Shown: positions 34,016 through 42,856 of the stretch, piece by piece
Layout: each line of letters starts with the position of its first letter
Position numbering within the stretch: the first letter of the stretch is position 1
Source of the DNA: Falsiruegeria mediterranea M17
Lineage (GTDB): Bacteria > Pseudomonadota > Alphaproteobacteria > Rhodobacterales > Rhodobacteraceae
Length of the DNA: 64,000 bases
Assembly (NCBI RefSeq): GCF_900302455.1
Contig: NZ_ONZG01000011.1
Span: 62,001 to 126,000, forward strand
Reading direction: 5' to 3'
Made by a program: the position numbers and the translations under genes
The notes under the pieces: model-generated
Databases searched by the model: none
The model's input: only the letters and a program-made list of their open reading frames with translations
Told to the model about the DNA's origin: nothing

Positions 34016-34818
34016 GCGTGCACCTCATCCAGGTCGATTTGATCAACCGGCATTTTGTTGGCGGGATTTTCGAAGTCGTATTTGAACAGCTCGAAATCCC
34101 GTTTGTAGATCTCGTACACCAGATGCATCGACAGGTCGTCGAAGTAATCCTCGACCGGGTGAGCGCGTTTGGGTCCGTGACCTTCGGATTCGTTGAACCT
34201 GGGGATCTGCCCCAGATCCACTTTCACCGGGGTTTCGATGTGGTTCAGCACGTCCTGCATGCCGTCGTTGAACTGTTCCGTCCAAACAATGTTGTCATAG
34301 CGACCACCATTGGCGATGAAGGTCGAGACATGGCCGGACATCGCGGACCAGTGAATGTCCGGGTCCATCGGGCGGCGCCAGCGGATCGTGTCACGGGCAA
34401 AGAGCAGGAACCGGCGAAAGCTCTTGATCTGATCGAACTCCTGCTTGCCGTCGTCGCCGCCAACTTCGATTCCGTATTTGTAGATCAGCGTAGGCACCAG
34501 ATTGCCACGATACCGCTTGCCGTTGCGCTGGATGCCGCAAATCTTGTCAAAGAACGACGACAGAATCCGTGTGTAGGGGTTGCGCACGCAGGTGAACGCG
34601 TATGACTTGTGCGCCTGTACATTGCGTGTGATGGGCCCCTGGCTTTCGTCCAATGCCCATTTGTGCATTCCCCCTTTGGCGTCATGAATGTCCCCATCAA
34701 AGAACTCGCCATGATCCGAGTAATACATGATCTGACCAATGGTCGAGCAGGCACATTTTGGCACCACTCGATACACAACACTTTCACTTTCCGTCATCCA
34801 GGTGCCTGGAAAACCCAT
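34003..34818 (-). CDS. Sulfotransferase family 2-like protein
   Basis: A protein of 271 aa. The PAPS 5'-phosphosulfate loop is VVPKCACSTIGQIMYY (PK.ACST, as in carbohydrate sulfotransferases of the chondroitin/heparan type), and the 3'-phosphate motif is VRNPYTRILSSFFDKICG. Such enzymes transfer sulfate from PAPS to a glycan hydroxyl. It is divergent from a GT14 glycosyltransferase with 146 bases between, so the two may act on one sulfated surface polysaccharide or glycoprotein. No signal peptide is seen. Confidence 0.88.
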   Translation of the reverse strand: MGFPGTWMTESESVVYRVVPKCACSTIGQIMYYSDHGEFFDGDIHDAKGGMHKWALDESQGPITRNVQAHKSYAFTCVRNPYTRILSSFFDKICGIQRNGKRYRGNLVPTLIYKYGIEVGGDDGKQEFDQIKSFRRFLLFARDTIRWRRPMDPDIHWSAMSGHVSTFIANGGRYDNIVWTEQFNDGMQDVLNHIETPVKVDLGQIPRFNESEGHGPKRAHPVEDYFDDLSMHLVYEIYKRDFELFKYDFENPANKMPVDQIDLDEVHAKLS

Positions 34819-34889
34819 CTGCCTTGCCTCCGTACCCCGTTTCGCCCTAGCTTAAGCCACAGGCGTCTTTGCCTCAAAAAACCAAATAA

Positions 34890-34927
34890 ACCCTGTTTAT
34901 TCAATCGGTCTTCACCTTTAACAGGGT
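34890..34927. promoter_or_regulatory. Symmetrical site between sulfotransferase and GT14 genes
   Basis: ACCCTGTT (34890-34897) and AACAGGGT (34920-34927) form a perfect 8-bp inverted repeat with half-site starts 30 bases apart, about three helical turns, in an AT-rich 146-base divergent gap. It could be a shared operator. Confidence 0.45.
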
Positions 34928-34964
34928 AAACAAAGGGCAGAAACAAGGGTTCATCGTTTCCAAT

Positions 34965-36542
34965 ATGGCAAAAATTGCCTACATCTTGCTGTGCCACAAG
35001 GATCCGGATGCCATCATCATGCAGGCCGAGCGGCTCACTGCGGCCGGCGACTACATGGCGATCCACTTTGATGCCAGCGCCAAGTCAGAGCATTTTCGCA
35101 AAATCAAAACGGCCCTGTCTGACAACCCAAATGTCACATTTGCCCGCAAGCGCATCAAATGCGGTTGGGGGGAATGGTCCCTTGTTCAGGCCACGCTCTA
35201 TGCGATCGAGGCGGCAGCCGACGAGTTTCCACGCGCCACACATTTCTACATGCTATCGGGCGATTGCATGGCCATCAAGACAGCCGAATACGCGCATCAG
35301 TTTCTGGACAACAACGACAAGGATTTTGTCGAAAGCTTTGACTACTTTGAAAGCGACTGGATCAAGACCGGCTGGAAAGAAGAACGGCTGATCTATCGCC
35401 ATTGGTTCAACGAACGGACCCAGAAAAAGCGTTTCTATGCCATGTTCAACCTGCAAAAGCGGTTGGGTTGGACACGCGAGATTCCCCACGACATCCAGAT
35501 CATGATCGGTAGCCAATGGTGGTGTCTGCGCCGCCGCACGGTCGAATGGATTCTGGAGTTCACCCGAACCCGCCGTGATGTCATGCGGTTTTTTGCCACC
35601 ACATGGATTCCGGACGAGACGTTCTTTCAAACCCTTGTGCGTCACCTTATCCCCGAGGACGAGATCGACAGCCGCACGCTGACCTTTCTAATGTTCTCTG
35701 ACTACGGGATGCCGGTCACCTTTTACAATGACCACTACGACCTGCTGCTCAGTCAGGATTTCCTGTTCGCACGCAAGATCAGCCCCGAAGCAAAAGAGCT
35801 CAAATCGCGGCTGGGTCGCCTTTACGCGGCCTATGACGTGCAGTTCCAGATCTCGAACGAGGGGCGCAGCCTGTTCAAGTTCCTGACCGGACGTGGCCGG
35901 ATCGGCCGCCGGTTCGGCATGCGGTTTTGGGAGACCGAAAGCTCTCTGGGTCGAGAGCGCGAGTTGATGATCGTGGTGTGCAAGAAATGGCACGTGGCCA
36001 AGCGACTGCTGGAACACATGCGGCATGTAATGAATGTGCCAACCATCGAATATCTGTTCAATGAAGAAAGCGCGCCGTTACCGGACCTCGGCGGCATTCA
36101 GGCGACGTTGGAGAAGCGCACCCGTCACCGCCGCGCACTGATGCGGATGCTGTTCGAATATTATGACACCGATCGGCTGATCATCTGCATGGATCCGTCA
36201 AACCTTGACCTGATGCACGACTTCTTTTCGGACCGATCGATCACCCGCATGCTAGAGATCGAGTGCAAGTTCACCGACGAATACCTGATCGGTCATGCGC
36301 ACCGCGTGGGGCTTGCAGGCGAACGCACCCCGCAAGCCACGCTGGAACGTCTGCTGCCCACGATCCGCAACGATCTGGCATATGAGGGCGACCGCATCCG
36401 CGACGCAGGCTTTGCCCGCTACGTGCGCATGCGCGAGTCAGCTCAACCCGAGGAAAACGCCGAAAAACTGTCCGAGTTCTTGTCGATCTCATGGGAGCAA
36501 GGACTGCGCCTTGCGCAGACCGACCATTTGTTTGCTGACTGA
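34965..36542 (+). CDS. GT14 family glycosyltransferase with C-terminal DUF5928-like domain
   Basis: A protein of 525 aa. The first 250 or so residues form the core-2/I-branching GlcNAc-transferase (GT14) fold: MAKIAYILLCHKDPDAIIMQ, YMAIHFDASAKSEHFRKI, KRIKCGWGEWSLVQATL, THFYMLSGDCMAIK, and WWCLRRRTVEWILEFTRTR. The C-terminal half (REMLMIV..., HMRHVMNVPTIEYLFNEE, YYDTDRLIICMDPSNL) is a Rhodobacteraceae-type extra domain that I recall as DUF5928; it may bind the acceptor or be a second, nucleotide-related domain. A sulfotransferase gene is divergent. Confidence 0.82.
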   Translation: MAKIAYILLCHKDPDAIIMQAERLTAAGDYMAIHFDASAKSEHFRKIKTALSDNPNVTFARKRIKCGWGEWSLVQATLYAIEAAADEFPRATHFYMLSGDCMAIKTAEYAHQFLDNNDKDFVESFDYFESDWIKTGWKEERLIYRHWFNERTQKKRFYAMFNLQKRLGWTREIPHDIQIMIGSQWWCLRRRTVEWILEFTRTRRDVMRFFATTWIPDETFFQTLVRHLIPEDEIDSRTLTFLMFSDYGMPVTFYNDHYDLLLSQDFLFARKISPEAKELKSRLGRLYAAYDVQFQISNEGRSLFKFLTGRGRIGRRFGMRFWETESSLGRERELMIVVCKKWHVAKRLLEHMRHVMNVPTIEYLFNEESAPLPDLGGIQATLEKRTRHRRALMRMLFEYYDTDRLIICMDPSNLDLMHDFFSDRSITRMLEIECKFTDEYLIGHAHRVGLAGERTPQATLERLLPTIRNDLAYEGDRIRDAGFARYVRMRESAQPEENAEKLSEFLSISWEQGLRLAQTDHLFAD

Positions 36543-36551
36543 TCCAAACCC

Positions 36552-37070
36552 CTACTTGAACGTCAGCACTCCCTTGTAATCCGCGATCAACGGCGTTTCG
36601 ACGCCCTCGGGGAATTTGACGACAAAGGTGTCGGTCTGAATGTTCTGACCTTTGTAGTTCTTCATCTCATAGCTTTGCACGGCCTGACCTGTGATCGTGA
36701 CGGTTTCTCCGCTCTCTTGGACACTCAAAATGGAATAGCTGCGGTCCAGTTCGTTGTAGTCCTTGAAGTATTCCAGGTACTCTTCGGGAATCTCGATATC
36801 AGCATAGGCTTGTACTTCTTCAGGGGTGAAGTTGAACACGTCGTCAGGCAGCCCATAGCCGTATTTGGTCGTGTATTGGGCCGTCGCATTTGGCATGAAC
36901 ATGTTGATCATCGGTGGATAGTTCTCGCGGATCAGGTTCGAATAGAAGCTGTCCACCAACGCCTTTGCATCCTCGACCTTGTCGGCAAGAACCGCTTGCG
37001 CCGACAGGGCCACGCCCACAGAAGCCGCAAAAACGGTACGCATGGATTTGTTGAAACTCAAAACGGGCAT
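36552..37070 (-). CDS. Exported hypothetical protein
   Basis: A protein of 172 aa with a signal peptide (KSMRTVFAASVGVALSAQAVLA). The mature part is DKVEDAKALVDSFYSNLIRENYPP, then an NTF2-like looking alpha+beta region (TITGQAVQSYEMKNYKGQNIQTDTFVVKFPEG). I do not recognise the family. AGGAGAG lies 7 bases before the ATG at 37070. It is convergent with the GT14 gene and lies beyond the terminator of the DUF1523 cluster. Confidence 0.7.
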   Translation of the reverse strand: MPVLSFNKSMRTVFAASVGVALSAQAVLADKVEDAKALVDSFYSNLIRENYPPMINMFMPNATAQYTTKYGYGLPDDVFNFTPEEVQAYADIEIPEEYLEYFKDYNELDRSYSILSVQESGETVTITGQAVQSYEMKNYKGQNIQTDTFVVKFPEGVETPLIADYKGVLTFK

Positions 37071-37154
37071 AATCACTCTCCTAATTACTGTCATATGAGA
37101 CAATATACAGAAGATATGTAAGCCACGACCTGTTTCAACCACCTCACCGACATG

Positions 37155-37184
37155 AAAAAAGCGCCACGGAAGGCCGTGGCGCTT
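37155..37184 (-). terminator. Terminator at the end of the AAA+/DUF1523 cluster
   Basis: A perfect 10-bp stem (37160-37169 with 37174-37183), loop AAGG, followed on the minus strand by TTTTTC, 13 bases after the DUF1523 stop codon. It ends the nine-gene cluster. Confidence 0.9.
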
Positions 37185-37196
37185 GGGATCAACCTG

Positions 37197-37838
37197 TCAG
37201 GACTTCCAACTGTCCAGCCATTTTCGGAACCGGCCCCGCTTTTCGTCGATGGCATCGCCAGCGGCGTAAAGGCTATCCTCGACGCTTTCGACCATCGGGT
37301 CGATCCGCGCCTGACGGAAGCGCCGCCAGCGGACATAAAGCGCCCAGCCGATGGCCGCAAAAAAGATCAGGAAGATGATGTTGAACCACGGGATGATGCG
37401 CACTTCGGGCCCATCCACGCGCCAGATTTTGACGGCATTGGGAAAGATCGACATGAACTCGTTCCGCCAGCCATAATGACGGATCACAGCCCATTTCGGG
37501 TCGGCCTCGGATGATTTCAAATCCGCCGCCTCGGCCTGCAGGTTCGACGATGTCACTTTGAAATAAGGCGGCCAACCCCAGCCGGTGTCTTCGTTGCGAT
37601 AGACCATGACCTTGCCGTTGGCTTTGCGGGTCTGGATGAAAAACACGTCCCGGTTCGATGTCGTGGTGTCACTGCCCACATCCTGCGCGGCCCAGAACAG
37701 GCTGTTCTCCCCCGGATCGATCCGCTTTTCGTAAGTGTCGCTAACACGGACGATATCGTGCTGCGGCAGGGTGTAGTGCAGAACAGCCACCACAGTGCCC
37801 CAAAACAGGATAATGAACGCCCATTTGATGTAAGCCAT
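37197..37838 (-). CDS. DUF1523 family membrane protein
   Basis: A protein of 213 aa. A first membrane helix (KWAFIILFWGTVVAVLHYTLP) is followed by a periplasmic beta-rich domain (HDIVRVSDTYEKRIDPG, DVFFIQTRKANGKVMVYRNEDTGWGWPPYFK, HYGWRNEFMSIFPNAVKIWRV) and a second helix (IIPWFNIIFLIFFAAIGWALYVRWRRF) with a cytoplasmic tail. I recognise this as DUF1523, found mainly in Rhodobacteraceae; its function is unknown. It is the last gene of the nine-gene cluster and starts 11 bases after the 88-aa protein gene. Confidence 0.85.
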   Translation of the reverse strand: MAYIKWAFIILFWGTVVAVLHYTLPQHDIVRVSDTYEKRIDPGENSLFWAAQDVGSDTTTSNRDVFFIQTRKANGKVMVYRNEDTGWGWPPYFKVTSSNLQAEAADLKSSEADPKWAVIRHYGWRNEFMSIFPNAVKIWRVDGPEVRIIPWFNIIFLIFFAAIGWALYVRWRRFRQARIDPMVESVEDSLYAAGDAIDEKRGRFRKWLDSWKS

Positions 37839-37849
37839 GGATCAGGCCC

Positions 37850-38116
37850 TCACATAAAGTTCGAATAATAAACTAGGAACGCGATGATCCCCAGCGGGAC
37901 AACATACACACCCAGGATCAGTTTGCGCCGGAACGAGCTATCGTATTTCTTCAGCCCGCGCTGAATGAACGCCTCGCGGTCGCCGGTCATGCCCTTCTTG
38001 TCCCAATGCGCTTCCAGCTTGCCGCGCCGCACGCGCCGGGAATAGATCGACACGATCACGTAGATCACTGTCAGGACAATCAGCAGCGGGATCATCAACC
38101 GCAACATAACGATCAT
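37850..38116 (-). CDS. Small two-helix membrane protein of the AAA+ cluster
   Basis: A protein of 88 aa with membrane helices at both ends (LRLMIPLLIVLTVIYVIVSIY and LILGVYVVPLGIIAFLVYY) and a basic central loop (RRVRRGKLEAHWDKKG, IQRGLKKYDSSFRRK). It begins immediately after the stop of the DUF6638-like gene. The family is not known to me. Confidence 0.8.
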   Translation of the reverse strand: MIVMLRLMIPLLIVLTVIYVIVSIYSRRVRRGKLEAHWDKKGMTGDREAFIQRGLKKYDSSFRRKLILGVYVVPLGIIAFLVYYSNFM

Positions 38117-39454
38117 TTACGGCCTCCTTACTGCGCCCCAGGGTCCGACGCGCTCGATCAGATCATCCACTTGCGCCTCGCCATCCATATCCGGCTCGTG
38201 GCCAAACAGCGCCTCGCGCGCGCCTGCCTTGTCCACCTGATACTCCTGCTCAAGGAAATCAGCAACATAGGCCTTCTTGGTCTCGGGCCAGCCCGCGTAG
38301 GTGCGATAGAACAGCTCCTTGTGGCAGATGAACAACTGGCGCACGTCCAGCGGGCACAGTTCCGCCAGCAGCATGTTGACCAGATCGCGGTGCGGTGTGT
38401 CGGCTGCACGCAAAGTATAGAAATACGCCGGATGGTCCGAGCTGATGCGCGGCCAGCTGCCCCCCGACTTGGCCCAGGACATCAGCTGTGAAAGCCCATG
38501 ATACACCTCGGTCAGCTGATCCACATGCCGCCGCGCCAGCCGCCGCATGTCACCGCGCCCCAGTTCACTCAGGTCGATGCCTGCATTTGCCGCTGTGTCG
38601 ATGGTGATAAAATCCATCTTCTGCTGCAGGATCGCCGCCGCATCCACGCCACGCGCCTTGACGATGGGTTCGGCCAATTCGTTGTAGTCCAGAAACTTGG
38701 CAATCCGGTTCCGGTCGCTCAAGTCAAAGACATACTTGATCGGCAGGTCTTCGTCAGGCTTCTCGCCGCTCACGATCACCGCCGGATGGTCCAGATCGGT
38801 GAACAGATACATGCCACCAAAATGCGCCGTCCAGAACGCGCCCTGCTCAAACGTCCCCTGGCTCAGATGCACCGGATTGCGCGTCACATCACCGGTCTGC
38901 TTGGCCGCCCCGATCATATCGGCAATCAGCACATCATCGAACCAGGCATCCTCCTCGGTCTTGAACCGCTCGACCATATTCGCCAATTGCGTCGCGGTCT
39001 TGAGCGTCCCACCCACGGTGTCGGCCTCAACCTCCACGCTTTTCAGATCAAACAGATCCCGCGCCGATCGGATCTTGAAGACCGAGTTCACCAGCTCACC
39101 CGCCACCGCATCCGTGGCCGTCAGGGCAAACAGCTGGCTTTCGTTGTCCTCGATGAACTGGCGCAGAATATCCCGTGAGGTCGAGAATTTCACATTCAAG
39201 AGCGGCGCCCGCTTCTGCTCGGTCGTGAGCAGAATGAACTGCCGATTGACCCCATTGGGGTTGAGGTAGAGCGGGTCACCCAGTTCCTCCCCCACCTCCG
39301 GCGAAAACCCCGAGATATCGACGTGAAAGTCACTCAACTGCGTGGCCTTGCCGCTCAGATGCCCAAGCGCGCGGTTATAGCGTTCGATCAGGGCCGGGCT
39401 GGAGATATGGACCAGATTGCCAAACATCAGGCCTTTTTGGATGAGGCGTTTCAT
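38117..39454 (-). CDS. DUF6638-like protein of the AAA+ cluster
   Basis: A protein of 445 aa beginning MKRLIQKGLMFGNLVHISSPALIERYNRAL. It is soluble, mixed alpha/beta, without signal peptide or membrane helix. Segments include FHVDISGFSPEVGEELGDPLYLN, NRQFILLTTEQKRAPLLNVKFS, and a helical C-terminal half (HVDQLTEVYHGLSQLMSWAK). By recall it matches DUF6638, which I could not check. No catalytic motif stands out. Its start overlaps the stop of the membrane/coiled-coil gene by 4 bases, and GAGGAAG upstream serves as ribosome site. Confidence 0.8.
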   Translation of the reverse strand: MKRLIQKGLMFGNLVHISSPALIERYNRALGHLSGKATQLSDFHVDISGFSPEVGEELGDPLYLNPNGVNRQFILLTTEQKRAPLLNVKFSTSRDILRQFIEDNESQLFALTATDAVAGELVNSVFKIRSARDLFDLKSVEVEADTVGGTLKTATQLANMVERFKTEEDAWFDDVLIADMIGAAKQTGDVTRNPVHLSQGTFEQGAFWTAHFGGMYLFTDLDHPAVIVSGEKPDEDLPIKYVFDLSDRNRIAKFLDYNELAEPIVKARGVDAAAILQQKMDFITIDTAANAGIDLSELGRGDMRRLARRHVDQLTEVYHGLSQLMSWAKSGGSWPRISSDHPAYFYTLRAADTPHRDLVNMLLAELCPLDVRQLFICHKELFYRTYAGWPETKKAYVADFLEQEYQVDKAGAREALFGHEPDMDGEAQVDDLIERVGPWGAVRRP

Positions 39455-40389
39455 TTCTTCCTCTTTCTCCTCGAGATGCCAGACCAGTACTGATCTTCAT
39501 CAATCTTCAAAAGGAACACTAACACTCGATCCAGTTTCCACCCATTGAACTCAGCCAGTCGGTCCGGTGACAAGTCATGTCGCAAATCGTTTATCTCTTT
39601 GACAGCCTCAAGCAGACGCCGAAAACACGCGTACTTAGGGGGTAACTGCGTCTCAACGATTTCATCATCTAAACGTGTAACAAGACTAAGCGTTTGAGAA
39701 TACAATCTGCTTATTCCTGCGTCATCAGCAGAGAAAACCTCTCTTCGGCCACCCAATCCAAATTCCTGAACAACTTCGCCGTCTCCCCCCCATTCCCTAG
39801 CTAACCAGTGGACCTTCTCCCAATCGGAAGAACCGAGTATTTTTTCAACCAGCTTGCAAAGACCATCGAAGTCTTCGGAAGCACCCTTCCTCTTTTCGCG
39901 TTCGTTTTGCAGCCGGAGATAAGCGATCTGCTCGTGTGCGGCCTCTGATTGTTGCTTCATAGCTGCGGCCATATCTTGCGTAGCTGCGCTCTGACCCTTC
40001 ATTTCGATTCGTGTTAGTTGAAGTTCTTGTCTTTGCGCTCGCAGCTCCTTTCCCTGCAGAAAGACCGTCAAAACCAACCAAAGAAAAGCCAACGCTCCAG
40101 CTAGGCCTGCTAGTGTATCCCCAACTTCGTTTGCAGGTGCATACCAAAACGCAATCAGTCGCATCTCACAGACAGGTTCTGAATTACCTGCACCTATGGA
40201 GCAGGTCTCGGACAAAGAAAACAAAAACGCCGAAGCTAGCAGGATAGCTGTCGTTAGCACCCCGAAGCGGATTAACCAATCTAGCCGCATCCAATAGCGG
40301 CAAGCCGCGAGACGTAACTCAGTGTCACTCTTTGTTCCAGGACGCCACCACAACCAAATGTAGATCAGCCAAATAGCGAACCGATTCAC
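39451..40389 (-). CDS. Membrane protein with coiled coil, atypical composition
   Basis: A protein of 312 aa from GTG 40389 (GGAG 8 bases upstream) with three hydrophobic segments (RFAIWLIYIWLWW, FGVLTTAILLASAFLFSL, LAGLAGALAFLWLVLTVFL), a coiled coil (about residues 125-175, KELRAQRQELQLTRIEMKGQ) and a C-terminal helical cytoplasmic domain. An in-frame ATG at 40428 lacks a ribosome site. Its base composition is clearly more AT-rich, with Ser and Arg codons unlike its neighbours, and it follows a 141-base gap, so it may be an acquired gene in the cluster. The layout resembles membrane-bound phage-defence effectors, but no family is recognised. Confidence 0.72.
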   Translation of the reverse strand: MNRFAIWLIYIWLWWRPGTKSDTELRLAACRYWMRLDWLIRFGVLTTAILLASAFLFSLSETCSIGAGNSEPVCEMRLIAFWYAPANEVGDTLAGLAGALAFLWLVLTVFLQGKELRAQRQELQLTRIEMKGQSAATQDMAAAMKQQSEAAHEQIAYLRLQNEREKRKGASEDFDGLCKLVEKILGSSDWEKVHWLAREWGGDGEVVQEFGLGGRREVFSADDAGISRLYSQTLSLVTRLDDEIVETQLPPKYACFRRLLEAVKEINDLRHDLSPDRLAEFNGWKLDRVLVFLLKIDEDQYWSGISRRKRKK

Positions 40390-40447
40390 AGAGAAACTCC
40401 CTGAGCACACCGCCTGATCACTCCCCATGGGGGGAAGGGAGGGGGCT

Positions 40448-40464
40448 GCGCGGCAGAGCCGCGC
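40448..40464. repeat. GC-rich hairpin in the gap before the atypical gene
   Basis: GCGCGGC (40448-40454) and GCCGCGC (40458-40464) form a perfect 7-bp stem with loop AGA, next to a G-run (GGGGGGAAGGGAGGGGG at 40429-40445). It could be a transcription terminator or processing site inside the cluster, or the trace of an insertion; it has no T-run. Confidence 0.4.
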
Positions 40465-40530
40465 TGGTCTGCGGAGACATCTGTTGTGTGTTCACGTCGG
40501 CGATATTAGTCCGTTTCTTTGTTGCCAACA

Positions 40531-40866
40531 TCATGTCGCGGCCTTCGTGGACAGTTGCAAGTCGATGCCTTTGAATAGGCCCGCCCAATACGGAACGGAC
40601 AGGATCAGAAACCCGAACTGCGCGACGCCTCCCCCAATCTCTGACTGAATCGTCCAGATACGGCTCAAGGCAGCCACCCCAAAGAATAACACCAAAAAAT
40701 AGATGGCAAAGCTGACCGACACGCTCAGCATCCACCAAAACAGAAACCGGATCGCTGACAATACACCCGACGGCACAGGTAGGCTCCGTTTGACGACCCA
40801 GACAACAAATCGACTCCCCAGATAGGCGCAGATTGCACAGGTCACGATGTAAATCAGCACCTGCAC
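40531..40866 (-). CDS. Small multi-helix membrane protein of the AAA+ cluster
   Basis: A protein of 111 aa from GTG 40866 with GGGGAAG upstream. It is almost entirely hydrophobic, with three or four helices (VLIYIVTCAICAYLGSRFVVWV, IRFLFWWMLSVSVSFAIYFLVLFFG, GVAQFGFLILSVPYWAGLF). It begins two bases after the AAA+ stop codon, so it is translated with it. No family is known to me. Longer versions starting inside the AAA+ gene are not favoured. Confidence 0.7.
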   Translation of the reverse strand: MQVLIYIVTCAICAYLGSRFVVWVVKRSLPVPSGVLSAIRFLFWWMLSVSVSFAIYFLVLFFGVAALSRIWTIQSEIGGGVAQFGFLILSVPYWAGLFKGIDLQLSTKAAT

Positions 40867-40867
40867 C

Positions 40868-42802
40868 CTACTTCCCCTCCAAATACCGCTTCTTCGCCTC
40901 TTCCTGACGGCCAAAGTCGCGGACCATGGCTTCGATCGCGACCTCGTCGCTCTTGTCGGCATAGCGGAATTCGCTGTCGGCGTAGCGGTTGATCTCTTGC
41001 AGCACCATGTCCACCGTAATCGGCACGCGCAGCTCGGAAATCATCGCCTTTTTGGTGTCGTAGTCCTTGAACAGGAACAGCTCGGGGTTCTCCATCCATT
41101 CATCCGGCAGCTCAAAGTCCATCGCACGGACTTTCACGGCGTCGGATATGTTCTTGATCGCGCGGCCCGTGAACCGCTCATCCGCCTGCTGGATGCCCTT
41201 CAGATACGTGCCCAGCTTGGCAATCGTATCCAGTGACCCAATCTTGTCCGACACCTGGTCGAACACCCGCATCAGCCCCTCTTCATGGGGGCGATTATGG
41301 CCTTCAAAACTCGCCGCCACCGCGCGTTTGATCTCTTGTGCGGCCATCAGAGCATGATCCCCCAGGGGGATGTCGTGGTTCTTACCCATGAGCAGCGACA
41401 GGATGTCGATGTAATCCTCGCGGCTCTGCGGGCCGTCCACCAGGAACCGCGCGCCCGCCCGCTGGCGCAGGGCGTCGTCGACATTCTCGGGGTAGTTCGA
41501 GAACATGCCAAAGGTGCAGTTGCCGCGCACGACCGTATTGGCACCCGCAAAGCTCTCCATCAAAACCGCCGTGATTTCCAGCTGCCCGGCGCTGGACTGC
41601 CGGTCGCCCCGCTTACCCGCGAGCTGGTCGATGTCATCGATGGTGCCGAAACCGATCACGGACGGGTCGATGATCGTGTTGATGAACGCCTTGGCGTTCT
41701 GCCCTGATTTGCCCTGGTAGCTGTCGATATTGTCGGTGCTCAGGTTCTGATAGCGGAAGGGATAGCCCGCGACCTGGCAGTAGTCATTGAGCAACCCCGC
41801 CATCATCTGGATCAGCGTCGTCTTGCCCGTCCCCGGCTTGCCATCACCCATGAAGGTAAAGATGAACCCGCCGAGTTCAGCAAAGGGGTTGAGGCGGCGG
41901 TCAAAATCATAGGCCATCAGCATCTTGGATAGCCGCAGCGCCTGATACTTGGCGATGTGGTTGCCCACCACCTCGGTCGGCTTCTTGAACGTCATGGTCA
42001 GCGTGGTGGATTTCGCCTTGGACGCCGGTTCGAATCCCCGCAAGGTCAGATCATCCGCCTCGACCCGCCATGCACTGCCTGCAAAGCCCACCAGATGCTG
42101 CGCCATCTGCGCGCGCTGCGCGGCCTTCTCCATCAGCCCTTCGGCATAGGCGCTGACAGCGGCCACCAGATGCGCGTCGTCGGGGGCCTTGGTGGCGAGA
42201 ACCTGATCCAGCTCCCACAGCGCGCCATGCAGGGCAAGCTGGCCATTGTCGGTCAACAACTCCTCAACCTCGCCCACATCCACCGTGATTTCGGTCAGGT
42301 GCGACGACATCAAGTACGCCAGCGCATTGCCAAAAACATGAGCAGTGATCAGCGCTTCAGCCGTCAGCAACTCAGAGAACTCGGCCTTGCGCGCAGGTGG
42401 CAGATCGCCAGCCAGATTGGCCCGCTTCAGATCGCCCAGCGCGGTCTGGTCCGAATAGACCTCACCCATCGCCAGAGAAATCGCAACCGCCCGCCGCAAA
42501 CCATGCAGCACCGTCGCCTGCAAGGGTGAGGTCAGCGCATCCCCATCATCCGCCGCTTCGATCCGGTCGATCAGATGCACCCCATCAGCCCGCACAGTGC
42601 GGCGCGTCGCCAGACCCGGCGTAGTCGAGCGAAACCGCCGCCGCGTGCCCACACCGGGGCTGCGCTCAGGAGCCGTGTTTTCAGCGACCGGTTTGGCGAT
42701 CCGGGGCGCATGATCGAACCCCTCAAGCAACGCGGTCGCTGCGGGGTAATGCTTGCGAATATCCTCTTCGCGCAATTCCATCTGGTCTGACGTCAAACTC
42801 AT
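40868..42802 (-). CDS. AAA+ ATPase of the uncharacterised cluster
   Basis: A protein of 644 aa. The N-terminal 270 residues are helical and not matched to a family I know. The AAA+ module follows: Walker A GDGKPGTGKTT (residues 319-329, K327), Walker B VIGFGTIDDID (382-392), sensor-1 Asn in GMFSNYPENV (N436) and an arginine finger candidate in ALRQRAGARF. The C-terminal part contains a lid and a helical tail ending RQEEAKKRYLEGK. It has no membrane segment. It is the likely motor of the cluster, acting on partner proteins encoded on either side. The gap to the upstream gene is 54 bases, and the next gene begins after one base. Confidence 0.88.
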   Translation of the reverse strand: MSLTSDQMELREEDIRKHYPAATALLEGFDHAPRIAKPVAENTAPERSPGVGTRRRFRSTTPGLATRRTVRADGVHLIDRIEAADDGDALTSPLQATVLHGLRRAVAISLAMGEVYSDQTALGDLKRANLAGDLPPARKAEFSELLTAEALITAHVFGNALAYLMSSHLTEITVDVGEVEELLTDNGQLALHGALWELDQVLATKAPDDAHLVAAVSAYAEGLMEKAAQRAQMAQHLVGFAGSAWRVEADDLTLRGFEPASKAKSTTLTMTFKKPTEVVGNHIAKYQALRLSKMLMAYDFDRRLNPFAELGGFIFTFMGDGKPGTGKTTLIQMMAGLLNDYCQVAGYPFRYQNLSTDNIDSYQGKSGQNAKAFINTIIDPSVIGFGTIDDIDQLAGKRGDRQSSAGQLEITAVLMESFAGANTVVRGNCTFGMFSNYPENVDDALRQRAGARFLVDGPQSREDYIDILSLLMGKNHDIPLGDHALMAAQEIKRAVAASFEGHNRPHEEGLMRVFDQVSDKIGSLDTIAKLGTYLKGIQQADERFTGRAIKNISDAVKVRAMDFELPDEWMENPELFLFKDYDTKKAMISELRVPITVDMVLQEINRYADSEFRYADKSDEVAIEAMVRDFGRQEEAKKRYLEGK

Positions 42803-42856
42803 TTCACCAACCCACTCTTCTTCTTGTTCAAAATACGGCTGCCGGAGGCATGAAAA

